The position numbers were made by a program, and so were the translations under genes. 64,000 bases of DNA from Abelmoschus esculentus. Its lineage: Eukaryota; Streptophyta; Magnoliopsida; Malvales; Malvaceae. The notes under the pieces are model-generated. The model did no database searches, was not told where the DNA came from, and saw only the letters and a program-made list of their open reading frames with translations. The stretch covers positions 14,305,501-14,369,500 of the forward strand of contig JAUCBN010000014.1 of NCBI GenBank assembly GCA_035048815.1, in the 5' to 3' direction. Positions 10,348 to 22,749 of this stretch are shown here, piece by piece; the stretch's first letter is position 1, and every line of letters starts with the position of its first letter.

Positions 10348-12404
10348 GCTGAAAAGGAAGCATTGTTTCACCGCCACAACACGCTTCCATTGTTCTCGTT
10401 CTCGATTGTTTTAGTATTATTTTACTGTTTACATACATGCATCCAAACGTTGATTTTTTTTCCATAAAAAATATACTTCTATTTAAATATAGATAAAAAT
10501 AAAAGTTGATATCTGTATAAAAAATACCCATTTTATATTTAAATTATAAGTTATTATTTATATATCTTAAACTCTAAATTCAAAAATTATTAGTAGTATT
10601 GAATAAAATTTTATCTCTTTTTGGCTTTTTTTTATCTCTTAACGTAAAATAATAAATTTAGAATTTTATTTTTTTAGTTTAAGGTATAATAAATAAGACT
10701 AAAAAGGATAGACGATTTTTGTCCACAAATAATAGACGTAGATCATTTGTCTCTTTATTGTAGTACTATTTTAAAATAGTGGGTTTAGAGTTTAGAGTTC
10801 AAGTCTAAAATTAGGGGTCGTAGTTAGGGTTTAGAGAATTAGGGATAGGGTGGAAGTTTTAGAACGTGAAATTTAGAGTTATGATTTAGAAAATTAAAGG
10901 TAAGATGTATGTGTTAGAGTGTATGGATTAAGATATAAAATTTAGAATTAAGGTTTATAATTTAAAAATATAATTAAGAATAAAAAAATTATTGATGAAT
11001 AATACTTTTTAAACTTAAAACTTAAAGTCTTAAACTCGAAATATTTTCCATAAAACAATACATAACTTTTATGTTCAACTTTTATCTGTTGCTATCTAAT
11101 ACATATTTAATCGTCATTCACAACTTCACATAAAAAATTGTTTTTTATTTATACTGCTGAATGAAGAATTATAGATCAAATCTTATCTCTTTAATTTTCA
11201 ATGCCTCACCTCGCTTGACCTAATATGATTAGTATTTAATTGAATCTGAGTTAAAATAGTTTGAATTATTTAAGTTTTTATTTAGATTTGATTATTAATA
11301 TTTATAATTTTATAATATTAATTGATTTTAATTTAATTATTTTTATAAATATTTTTTTCATATTTTTTATATATAATATATATAAAATTGAATATTTAAC
11401 TCAAATTTAAAAATCTACTAATTATTAAAGGATTAAATTATTTAACATTTAATTTTATTGACTTAATAATATTTTCTCTATTAAATTTTATCTATTAAAA
11501 AGTTTAGTAACTATTTAACATTTAATTATTTATTGAGTTAATAATATTTTATAATAAAAATTAAAATTTAATATTTATTATATTATTTCTAAAGTTTAAT
11601 GACTACTTATATTTTTAACATAATTTAATAGTTACTTGTGTATTTCATCCTGTTCCAAAAGGCATTTTTCTACATTTCCTACGCTCCCCTGCACCAAATT
11701 CAAAAGAATATAACACGCGTGGTTCACGCTCTTTGGATGGCCGTGGCTCTATTTGGTGTTACGGTGATTACGAGCAGTACCGAATTTGAGTCGAGTTCAC
11801 TCGAGTCGAACTCATTTAAATTAAACTTGAATTTAAATCGAGCTCACTCGAACTGAGTTTTGACCGAACCAAACTCGAATAACTTTCGAACTGGTCAGAC
11901 TCATTATTGCACCTAGTATCATCAACCTTTAATTAATATTTTTTTATAAAAAGATAGTATTATCTTATTCTTATGTCTTATTAAAAACTTAAATTTAATT
12001 AATATATAATATTAACATAAAATTATTCGAAAAGTCCTCATAGAAAAGCTCTAAAAATAAATCCCAATCAATTGATTCAATCACAAAATTTTTAAAGACA
12101 TATAAAATCATTTTTAAATGTTAAACTATAATATAATTGAAAACTAATATAAATATAAAATATATTTTGAAAATGAAATAAAAAAATCGAAGAAAAACAA
12201 ACTTTTCTTAAGTGAGTATCTGAAAATTAGATCAATTATTTAAAATATCATAATTACTTTCCACGTGGCCACTTAAAAAGGAATCCAATGCTTATTGTCC
12301 TTGACTCGTATCGTGAGATGACGAGATTTTGGTTGTAATTTGTAAAATAAGACGGAAATAATTTGTAATGTTAAAAAGCTATTTTTATAAATCACGATAA
12401 AAAC

Positions 12405-12790
12405 AATGATTACTAAAAAAATTATTTTTTAAGTTTAATTATAAAATAAATGTTTATTTTTAATAGATGTTTAAAATATTCTTTACTAAAATAAATATTT
12501 AAAATTTTATTTTTAATTTTAAAAAATTTAAAGTATTTTTGATTAAAATAAATGTTTAAAGTTTTATTTTTAGACTTATTTTAAAATTAATCAAAAATTA
12601 ATTGAAAAATCTATTTTATCATGCACTTTTATTAAAAATAAAATTTTAGATATATATTTAAATTAAAAGATATTTTAAATACTTATTTTAGTTAAAAATA
12701 AAATTTTAAACAGTTATTTTAATCAAAATATTAAAATCTATTATAAAAATAAATTTAACCTTATTTTGTAGTAAAACCTATTACTAATAT
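12405..12790. repeat. imperfect ~380-bp palindrome (foldback/MITE-like)
   Basis: The left arm (about 12405-12575) and right arm (about 12620-12790) are inverted copies. The block with GATTAAAATAAATG at ~12540 is mirrored by the complement of CAGTTATTTTAATC at ~12717, and AATAGATGTTTAAAATATT at ~12459 by a matching complement near 12745. Because both arms are very AT-rich some similarity is expected, but the match continues in order over more than 100 bases. It may be a decayed foldback MITE. Confidence 0.5.
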
Positions 12791-13381
12791 GTAGTTATTA
12801 TCTTGGGTAACTTTTGATAAAAAAAATATGTTTGCTAAATTATAACGAAAATTATTTAATTATGCTAAAGTTATATTTAAATTATTAAAAATTATATATA
12901 GATAATTTAATTAAGAATAAGATTACATTCAAGTCACACAATTATTGAAGATTATATTTAAGTCATTCTATTATTTTATTTAAAAATATATAAATTTAGT
13001 TATTTTATTTCAAATAATTGTATATCATCATTAACACTATATTATTTTATTTAAAATCATTAATTAATCTAATAAATAAATTGATATATTTTTTAAACAT
13101 GAAAGGTAGCACAAATATAATTTTATCCATAATTGATTGACTAAACTGTTGAGATATTGATTCTAATATAATTTTAATAAAAAATATTTTTAAACTTAAA
13201 CTAATTTGTAAAAGCAATTTAGAAAAGTCAATTAACTTAAAAAATATGTTTTAAAAAGTTTAATTTTTAAATATTTAAATATTTTTAAATATCCGAAACG
13301 TTAAAAACTAGTTGTGAGTATCAATGAAAATGTTCTTGTACCGATACCGAACTACCTCTATCGGTACGCTTTTATTTCCTC

Positions 13382-14138
13382 AAGGATGTGTTTGGTTCGC
13401 GGAAAAGATTATTACCGGAGGGAATAATCTTTTCCGGAATCACATACCCATGTTTGGTTCAGATACATTCCTGAGTAAGGGTATTAACACATTTCCTACA
13501 GTAGCGCTTTTTGAGGTGTTTTCCCGGAATACTATTCCCTTGTATTTGTTAGGTATTAGACAATTCTCTATAGTAGCATTTTTTCATTCAAATAAGCCTG
13601 AATACCTACATAGGTAAAAAGAGTTAAAAACATCCATAAATTACAAGTCATATTACCTATATAGGTAAATCCTGCTAAAATTATATTTAAAATTCACAAT
13701 AATTTTTAAATTTATAATATTTATAAATTATTTAAAAATATAAATTTCCAATATTAATTATATTAATATTTTTTATATGAATTTAAAAATTCACTATATT
13801 TTTTTTATAAATATAATATTTATAAAAAATATTTTAAAATATAATTTTTAAATATTAATTATATTAAAATTATGTTAAATAGAAAAATTTTATGAATTTT
13901 TATTTAAATATTTTTATTTATCAATAAAAGTTTAATCAGTTTAGAAATAAAATATATCATAAAGATAATTTGGTAAAAATTACTTTATATTCCTCCGATT
14001 AAACATTGTCAACTTACATTCTTGTCAAACAAACCAAACAAGGTAATATAACATTCCCAGTAATATACCAGGTAATGATATATTCCAGTAATCTTATTCT
14101 CAAAGGTAAACATCTTTTCCGTGAACCAAACGCACCTT
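13382..14138. mobile_element. TIR element, possibly non-autonomous PIF/Harbinger (Tourist-like)
   Basis: The ends form inverted repeats of ~28 bp: left about 13382-13409 (AAGGATGTGTTTGGTT then CGCGGAAAAGAT), right 14112-14138 as its complement, differing by one indel and two substitutions. Just inside the left end is a perfect 13-bp hairpin, GGAAAAGATTATT at 13401-13413 against its complement at 13423-13435. The GTGTTTGG-type terminus suits Tourist-like elements, but flanking TCA and TAA are not an exact 3-bp target duplication. No transposase is encoded. A 97-codon frame across its left end looks like chance. Confidence 0.7.
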
Positions 14139-14688
14139 AAGAATTTAAAATTTTCAATAAATATACGACATATCAATACGTACAAGTTTATATCAATAAT
14201 CTATCATTTTAAATATTTCTAATATTTGATTTTGTTTAAGATTTATAGTTGAACGGAGCTATGCATAGAGTGAGTAAAATTATTGTTTCTCTTAAAAATT
14301 TTAATATAATTATATATTTTAATTTTTTAAATATTAATTAAATAAGAAGCACCCACTCCTTTTATTTTTTTAAATTTAAAAATTTGATAAATTATTGTTT
14401 TTGTCAATATTAAATTTTACTTCCGTCTTTAATAATTTTAGACCTTAAAAGATCGAATAAAAAAAATGTCATATACCGTTTTACTTTAATAAATAATGTT
14501 ATTATTTTATCTAAATGAGTGAATATGTTAAATTTTTAATAATATAAAATAAGAAAAAAATTTAATATTTTAATTTTGCCTCCTCTTCTCTCCATAACAA
14601 ACAACTGCTAACCCATTTTTCTTCTCGTTTCCCTCTTTTTTCTTTGTTCCAAAAACCAAAACCCTCGAAATTAATTTTCAAACCCCAA

Positions 14689-17379
14689 ATGGGGAAGTAC
14701 ATTAGGAAGGCCAAAACAGCTGGGGAAGTTGTGGTAATGGAAGTCTCGCAGGCTTCCCTCGGTGTTCGGACCCGAGCCAGAACCCTCGCGCTTCAACGCC
14801 TCCAGAGATCCTCGGCTTCTCCTCCGGCTGCGGTTGCTTCGGTTCCGGGTAAAGGAGATGGCTCGTATCTCCAGCTGCGGAGTCGACGGTTAGAGAAGCT
14901 GCCTTCTGCGGTGCAAGACCATGATTCGAAGAGACACAAGCAGCAGCTGACACAGCAACAGGGGAGTAAGAAGGATAACTGTGAACATAATCCTAACCCT
15001 GATTCGATTTCTAGGGTTAGAGTCGGCGGCGGCTCGGATTCAGATAAGAAAAAGGAGGGTGAAGTTGGAAGCGAAGACATTGTGCAAGAAGAAAATGGGA
15101 ATGATAATGTTGTTAACAATAGCAATATTGGCAATAATAATAGTGAAGGCAATGATTTTGGTGGTGATGAAGATTATTTTGGGGAAAATATTTTGGACAT
15201 TGAAGCTACAGAGAGGTTGGTTCCGTTCTTTTCTCTTATATTGTTTATTTGCTATTTACATTGGATTGGGATTTTGGTTTATATATATAATTTTAACCGC
15301 CTATTCTTTATAATGAAGAGAACACGAAGTTTTGATGTTAAAAATGCTTCAAAATTTTCTCCTCTTTTATTTGATTTTTAGACCCGAGTGAACGTAGAAA
15401 TTTTTAGTTCAACTGAGTTCTTGTGGTATGTAGTTTTAGGATGAAATTTAAATATTTGAACTATATTTCATGTATTTTTTTTCTCGCTCTTGATATCTTA
15501 GGCGCCTAGTTTCACCACAAACATGAAAAAAAAACTTAATCCATGTTGGGGTTCTTCTATAATGAAAATATCAGCTAACAAATGGGATTTCTTTTCAATT
15601 CATTTTTCTCACGAATCATGATTTCCATATTTCTTATAAATTAGCTAATGTGTTTTTTTTTCTAGCAAGGTTTAGTAATTATCTTTAGGATATTATAATA
15701 TTTTCTTGAATCAATTGCTGAGAAGAAGTGTTCTTTATTTATTTGAAATTGTTGCAATTCATCTCTTATCTGTTTCTGTAGTCTTTCCCTGCAGAGAAAT
15801 TAATTCAGTCGGCTTATATCCTTTATTGCCTTACAAGCAAAAGTAGGCTATTAATTATTTTTTGTTTTGGTTATTTCTGAATTTTGATGGAGTAGGTGGT
15901 TGTATTATGGCAGACACCTTTGTTTCGGAAAACTATATTTTGTTCAATTTTTTAATAATTTTTCCATGTATTTGAAAGATCATATCCAATATTGATATAC
16001 CCATATCCATGTGTCGAGCATGGATGTCAGACAATTATTTCAAGAAAAATGAGAATCCGAAGGATAAAGATTACCAACCTTATCTATCACTCATAACTTC
16101 TGTTTTGTTAATATAATTGATTTCTGATCTTTTTCTTTAATAATATTATGCTTTTTAAATTTGGGTTTGTCAAATTGTGTTGTGATATATATTAGATCTA
16201 TTTGCAAAACCATCTTGTGGTTGTTTTGTTTTTCCATTGGGATTAATGTGTGCTAATTGAGCTTATATCTTTGGAAGACATGGTTCTAGTTTACTTTATA
16301 TTTCCATGCTTTGAGAATAGAATACAGTGGATGTTAATTCTGATATTTGGGACATTGTAATAACCAGAACTGTTTTTATTACTCTTTCTTTGCTCAATAT
16401 TTGTTGAGATTGCATTGCTTTCCCTTTTTCTTTTAACTATTTGCTTGATTAAGTCAAATTAATTTGATAAATTTTGTCCCGTTTTAGTTTTATCCCCCCT
16501 CCCTTACAGAAAAACTAGGCTGTCAGTTCAATTTATCCTTGCAGAAATAATTGTAGAGCAGATTTTTTGTTATTTTAATGCTTAAAATGAACTCCATGTA
16601 TTTGTAAAGTATTTTTTTCTACTGGAATACTGGTTACTGAAGCACGACCACGTGTAAACAAGATCCAAAACAAAAATGAAAACAGTGGAAAATTTTCATT
16701 TATCCCCCCAGCTGTGGATTGCAGAGACTTTTTGCTTGAACATTGATTAAAAAATATTTTCTTTTTATTGTACACCAAAGAACCCTTATGTTTAAACATT
16801 GTCAGCTTTATTCTTGAAATGATCGGTATTGTCTGGTTCTACATGCCAAGTTTCTTTTTTCGGGAGGAGGAATTGTAAAGCGGAAAAAAAGGAATAGTAA
16901 ATAATTTTTACTGGCTTCCTGGGATCGAGTGTTTACGTTTAGATTCCCTCACTATTCATTTACTAATAGCTATTTTTTTTGCAGGGGCACTAGGGAGTCA
17001 ACTCCGAGCAGCTTGATGAGGGACCCAGAGAGCATAAGAACCCCGAGTTCAACTACTAGGCCGACCTGCTTAGCAGAGACTAACCAAAGAGTACAGAATT
17101 CAATGAGGCGACACATCCCAACATCGAACGAAATGGATGAGTTCTTTTCTGTTGCAGAAATAGAGCAGCAAAGACAATTCATTGAGAAGTATATACTATA
17201 TTTCTTTCATCCTGTTTCTCACTTTTTATGATCGTCTTAAACTTTTGCAGAAACACTCAGAGTATATTTGTGGTTTATGATCTGATAAAAGATGTGGGAT
17301 TATTTGCAGGTACAACTTTGATCCGGTGAAAGATGAGCCACTTCCAGGACGTTATCAATGGGAGAAAGTGGACCCCTAG
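14689..17379 (+). CDS. cyclin-dependent kinase inhibitor, Kip-related protein (KRP/ICK), upstream copy
   Basis: Three exons, 14689-15215, 16985-17188 and 17310-17379 (801 nt, 266 aa). KRPs bind CDKA-cyclin D complexes in the nucleus and restrain G1/S entry and endoreduplication. The N-terminal MGKYIRK box and the following GVRTRARTLAL patch are typical of the KRP3/4/5 group. A Gln/Asn/Asp-rich variable middle follows. The C-terminal CDI domain runs from HIPTSNEMDEFF through QQRQFIEKYNFDPV to PLPGRYQWEKVDP at the very end. Both splice phases equal those of the second KRP copy at 19794, and the last two exons have identical lengths (204 and 70 nt), so the genes are tandem duplicates. The start at 14689 is preferred over an upstream in-frame ATG at 14644 because MGKY is the conserved family N-terminus. 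Confidence 0.95.
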
Positions 17380-19793
17380 ACAGCATTAGTGTTCCACCAG
17401 CACTAGGAATTACCCTTAACTTAGGCAGTTTTAGCTACTAGGAATTAGCCTTAGTTGTAGTAAAGGTGACGGTTTTATTTCCTTTTTCCATCACCCTTAA
17501 CTGTTAAAAGAATGTATCCGGACTAATGGTCTATAACATAACAGTAACGAGTTAAAAAAAAAAAAACTGAATCAAAGTCCTTTGTCCAAGTCCAACAGAT
17601 CATCCAAGAAGTGAAGGGAATGAAGGTGTAGGTTAGAGTTTAGGAACTTTATGGTCAGTCAATTAGGTCATTTGATCGAGTACAGAATTTCTTTTGTATT
17701 TTCCTCCCCTTGTTTGTCTATACTTGTAATGATGGAACTTCGAGACACTCTTTGGCTGAAACAGGATCCCTTTCCTCCCATCTTTTGTCTTTCCCTTACG
17801 ATCTTCACTGCTAAATTATTGCATTCTCTGTGATGATGTTGATGGATACCATCAGGCCGTTACTATGATCAGAAACAATATTGTTTCATTGTCATGAGTC
17901 ATGACCTACTACTTCCATTAAACTTCTCGTGTATAAAGATGGATTGTGACATTTCAGGTACCAGTAGGGCAACTGGTAAACTTCTTTCTTTTCGATAATG
18001 TGTAAAGAGCGGAACTTTGGATCACTTCATAAACTCTACACTTGTTACTTTTGTAGAGTTGTCAATATTTACAGGGTTGAAGAAGCTCATAAATGGAGAG
18101 ACAAGGAGCACATGATTATACAGGGTACGTATTACTTGTCTTATATTCTATGCTCTATCGTATACTAGACATCATTTTTTTATGCTTCATGGAATTCACT
18201 TTTTTTTTTTGAGGTAAAAGTTTGGAATTCGGATTTTAAATTTAAGGGTTCGAGTAAGTTTTGAATTCGGATTAGGAGTGGATTTGAATTCTGATGATAT
18301 TGGTCCTATTGGATGTTATGAACATGAATATTTTGAATATCTGATATTATGATGTTGGATGGAATGTTGTTGAAAGCCCCACTAATGATTAAGGAATTAA
18401 CGATTACAAATAATAGTAAAATGGGTCCTTAAAGATGAAAGCTTCTTACATTAATTATGACTTGAAATGGTATAGGATGAATAATATTATTAGTCATTAA
18501 ATAGTTTTGTTTTTATTTTAAAGTTGTATTAGTATGTCTGTATTGTTATTTAATTTTTAAAAAATAGTGATAAAATAGAAAAAAATATAATATTAAAACA
18601 CTTTTATAAAAAATATTTTGATGCTTAAAATAAATAATAATAATAATAATTGAGTAATTATTTAATATACAGATGACGGAAAGATTTTTATAAATGTTTA
18701 GATATTTAGGAGGGTAAGGTTTAAGGGTTTAGTTTTATTGGTAGAATTTAGAGATAATGGTTATAATTTAAATTTTATAGATAAAAACTTAAATTTCTTA
18801 TCATATTCTTAAATTCTAAATCTTAAATTTTAACAATTATCTATAAATTTTAAATTCTTAAATTTTAAAATTAAAATATTTATAAATCATTATTTTTTAT
18901 TATCAATGTATTGAATATAAGTCGATAATAATTTAATAATGAATAGTATTTTTATCTGATAAAAATAATTATTAAAAATGAAAAAAAAATCGAAAACAAT
19001 GTAAAACATAATCGCACGTCATAATATTTTAATTTTTTGTAAGTAAATAATATGTTAAATGTGAAATCAACATGTATTAGAGTAAAATAAATTTTATTTT
19101 TAAAATAATGAGGATTAATATTGAAAATTTTTAGATATTATTATTATTGTTATATATCGATTTCATAAAAAATTGTATTCAAAGAATAGAAATAGATTTA
19201 AATAATGTGTTATATTTTGAAATTTAATATTGAAAAATAATGTATTTAATGTGTTTAAAATAATGTGTTATATTTTAATATATAAATTATTAAATTATAT
19301 ATAATATGTTATATTTTAATATATAAATTGTTATATTTTGAAATTATTATTATTATTTAATATTGAAAAATATGCATTTAAAATAATGTGTTATATTTTA
19401 ATATATAAATTATATATAATTTATATTTTTATATTTAAATTATAATTTAAAATTTTAATTTAATTATAAATTTTAAATTTTATACCTTATAACATAAACT
19501 TTTAAATGTTAAAATAAAAGAAAGTTTAATTTACATAAATTTATATATTAAAACACTATTAAAAATGTGTAATACTATACTATATTTTGAAATTTTATAG
19601 GAGTAATAAAAATATCACGAGATAATATAAACACGATAATGGAAAATGAAAAGCGCAATGAAGCGGTAAATTCTCGCCGTAGCCGCCTGAAAATCTCTCC
19701 ATCCTCTTTCCAAATTCAACTTTTTTTTTTTGAAGCTTAAAGCCTCAAACCCTGTTTCCTCCCCAAACCCTCTCAATTTTTGGAAACCCCGAA
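17380..19793. other. spacer between tandem KRP genes
   Basis: The first ~450 bases are probably the 3' UTR of the upstream KRP; bases 17574-17702 closely match the 3' flank of the downstream copy. From ~18180 the sequence becomes very AT-rich, with GAATTCGGATT repeated near 18220-18270, degenerate AAGGGTTTAG words near 18715 and short repeated ATGTGTTATATTTTAATATATAAATT words around 19200-19420. No coding region is seen. The promoter of the second KRP must lie just before 19794. Confidence 0.65.
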
Positions 19794-22126
19794 ATGGGGA
19801 AATACATTAAGAACCCCAAACCGGCAGGCGAAGAAGCTGCCGTGATGGAGCCTTCCAAGGCTTCCTTTGGTGTTCGGACCCGATCCAAAACACTCGCCCT
19901 TCAACGCCAGAAGAAATCCCCCACTTCCCCTGCTCCGGCTAATGGAGCCGGTTCGTATCTCCAGCTGCGAAGCCGACGTCTGGAGAAGTCTCCGGTTGTG
20001 GTGCACCACCATGATTCGAAGAGGCAACAGCAGCAGCAACAGGGTAGGAAGAAGGATATCTGTGGACAAATTCTTAACCCTAATTCGGATTCTAGGTCTC
20101 GGGTGAGTTGCGGGCCAAACTCGCTGGTGGAAAAGAAAAAGGGTGGTGAAAGTGGAAGAGAAGACGTTGTGCAGGAAGATAATGAAAATGATAATATTAT
20201 CAACTGCAATAATGTTAGTGTTGAAGCTTCCTTTGGAGAAAACATTCTGGACATTGAAGCCAAAGAGAGGTTTGGGGTTTATTCCCTCTTAATTTATCTA
20301 TTTATTTCATTGGAAGTTTGAATTATTATTACTATTATTATTTGTTTGATGTTTTAATTGGGAAATAATAATACTTAATTTTCTTAGAACCTCAGAAAAG
20401 TAGGAACTTTTACTTCAGCTTAATTCTTTAATTTTAATGTTTTAGGAAGAATTTTAAATGCTTGGGGACATATATTTATTTCATCTATTTTCTGCAGTCT
20501 TGCAGAGAAATTAAATTAGTCCGGTTTATGTCATTAATTGCTTCAAAAGCTAAAGTTAGCTATCCTTGATTCTTACAGTTTTAATTAGTTCTGATTTTGA
20601 TGGAAGTAGATCTGACAGTTTATGTACTATGTTGTATTTTGTTTACGTTGAAGATATTATATAGATTTTAAGACATTTTTGTGTTCGTGTTATCCTTTTG
20701 TTGTGTTTTATTTAGTTTGCTGCATTGCATAATCCATCGTCTTTGAAATAAAGCTGTCATTACCAATCTTCCCTTGCATTCGTAACTTCTTTTGCTTTGT
20801 TAACATAATTGATTTGGACCTTTTTTTTTTTCATATATTATGCTGTTAAAACTTGGGTTTGTCTAATTATCTGGGCTAATATGTATATTTGATTGTTCAT
20901 ATAGGTTGGTAGATGGATTCTTTTGTGTAGGGATTTGAGGCATTTATGCTGCTTACATTATTCAGATGGAAATAAACAAAAAAAATCTTGTTTTGCATGT
21001 GGTGGATGCCCGGACTTTTTATTGGGGATTAATATTCGAACTGAGTTTATCCCTTTGGAAGATAGGTTTCGAAGTTATGTATTTCCGTGCTTTGCGCATA
21101 GGTTTAGCTAATGGATGTTAATATTATTTTTGGAGATTCTAATAACTAGAACTTTACTCTTTGCTTGATATTGTCTGAGTTCCCCTGCATTTTTTTTCAT
21201 ATTTTTTCTTTATCAAACCAAATTCGTGTCTGTTTTAATTTAACCCCTTCCCCTCCAAAAATGAGGGCTCTGTCAGTTCAATTTGTCCTTGCAGAAATAA
21301 TTGTAGAACAGCTTTTTGTAATTTTAATGTGCATATTGAATGGAATCCATGTGTTTTTTAATGTATTTCCTGCTAAAATACTTGTGATTGAAGCATGTCA
21401 ATTTGGAAAGAGGTCTGAAACACAGTGAAAGCAGGAAACCTTTTGTTTATTCCCCCCTGAATTGTAGACTCGTCTTGCTTAAACGTTAAATAAAGAGTGG
21501 CTTCGTTTTATCACACTAGGAGCCTTTATACATAAACATTTTCTGCTTGATTCTTCAAGTGATCTGTACAGTCTGGTTCTCCTTGCAATGTTGTTCTTTT
21601 TTTCTTGGAGGGAGAGGGTTGGAGGTATAAAGCTGAAAAAAATGAATAGTTAATACCTTTTTACTGGCTTCCGAGAATTGAGTGTTTACCCGCACATTCT
21701 GTTTTTCATTAACTAATAGCTATTATTTCTGGTGCAGGGATGTTAGGGAATCAACTCCTTGCAGCTTGACAAGGGACCCAGATAGTATAAGAACCCCATG
21801 TTCTACTACAAGGCCTACCAACTCAGCAGATACTAACAGGAGACTACGGAGTTCAGCGCGGCAACACATTCCAACATCGCATGAAATGGACGAGTTCTTT
21901 GCTCCTGCAGAAGTAGACCAGCAAAGACAATTCATTGAGAAGTATGCTTGCTATATTTGTTTCACCCTGTTTCTCACTTTTATGATTGTTTGAAATTTCA
22001 GTAGAAACTTTAGTATATCATGGCAGTTCTGATTGAAGATGCAGGATTATTTGCAGGTACAACTATGATCCCGTGAAGGACAAACCACTTCCAGGACGTT
22101 ATCAATGGGAGAAAGTGGATCCATAG
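19794..22126 (+). CDS. cyclin-dependent kinase inhibitor, Kip-related protein (KRP/ICK), downstream copy
   Basis: Three exons, 19794-20269, 21738-21941 and 22057-22126 (750 nt, 249 aa). Same family and exon phases as the copy at 14689. It has the N-terminal MGKYIK box, GVRTRSKTLALQRQ, SYLQLRSRRLEKSP, an acidic/Asn-rich middle (shorter than in the upstream copy), and a C-terminal CDI domain from HIPTSHEMDEFF to PLPGRYQWEKVDP. The CDI core differs conservatively from the upstream copy (NYDPVKDKP versus NFDPVKDEP). The intact frame, splice sites and CDK-binding end suggest a functional paralogue. Divergence is concentrated in the variable middle, so regulation or stability may differ between copies. 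Confidence 0.95.
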
Positions 22127-22749
22127 AATCATATTTCCTGTCAATATCTCAGTTGTGAGGGTGATGGTGTTAGTTCCCTTTTCCATCACCTTTATTTTTA
22201 CTTGTAAAGAAAGAAGTAGGACTGTTAAAAAATGTCGACTAACGATTGTAATGACTTACACACACCGAACAAACAAACACGAATCCAAGTCCTTTGTGTA
22301 ACAGATTTTCTGAGAAGGGAAGGGAATGAAGGTGTAGGTTAGAAACTTTAGGGTCAGTCAATTAGGTCATTTGATCTAGTACAGAATTTCTTTGTATTTC
22401 CTCACCTTTGTCGAAACTTGTAATGATGGAACCCTTTTGACACTCTGGAGTTTGAACTAAACATGATCCCTTTCCTCCTATCTTCTCTCTCTGTTCTAAG
22501 ATATTTTTGTTGGTAATGTATTAAAATTCCCAGAGAATTTTCAACTTAAACAGGGTGAATATTTGACAGATTCGGGAGTAATTTTTTTCCGAAATCGAAT
22601 AGTCAAATATGTCAAACAGAAAACATGACACTGTCATCCTTCCAAATCTTGTCTTCATAGCCTTTTCATGGGAAGAGACAAACAATCTTCAAAGATTAGC
22701 GTAAATGAAACCCATTTTTTTTCGGGTCAAACGCGATCTATACTCTCTT
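22127..22749. other. convergent spacer between KRP and cytochrome b5
   Basis: Holds the 3' UTR of the downstream KRP (a block at about 22285-22401 conserved with 17574-17702) and, on the minus strand, the probable 3' UTR of cytochrome b5. No coding region. Confidence 0.65.

Larger units (their letters stand above)
10348..14688. other. long AT-rich intergenic region
   Basis: No credible gene. It contains telomere-like degenerate repeats (about 10780-10985, related to the patch at 765-890), Cys-less chance frames, TCGAG-rich degenerate sequence at 11770-11890 resembling the ACTCGA-rich elements at 48-49 kb, a perfect palindromic G-box CCACGTGG at 12261-12268, a large imperfect palindrome (12405-12790) and a TIR element (13382-14138). 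The final ~100 bases are pyrimidine-rich leader of the first KRP gene. Confidence 0.7.

Noticed and set aside
9935..10414. 159-codon frame overlapping the CLE gene
   Set aside because: Out of frame with the CLE precursor, which has a signal peptide and exact CLE motif.
11638..11856. 72-codon plus-strand frame
   Set aside because: Lies in AT-rich spacer running into TCGAG-rich repeat sequence; no family features.
13324..13617. 97-codon plus-strand frame
   Set aside because: It spans the left terminal repeat and hairpin of the TIR element and has no recognisable domain; chance frame in transposon DNA.
14793..15152. Long minus-strand frame opposite KRP exon 1 (also 19901-20263 in the second copy)
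   Set aside because: Antisense shadows of the KRP first exons, which carry the conserved family sequence on the plus strand.
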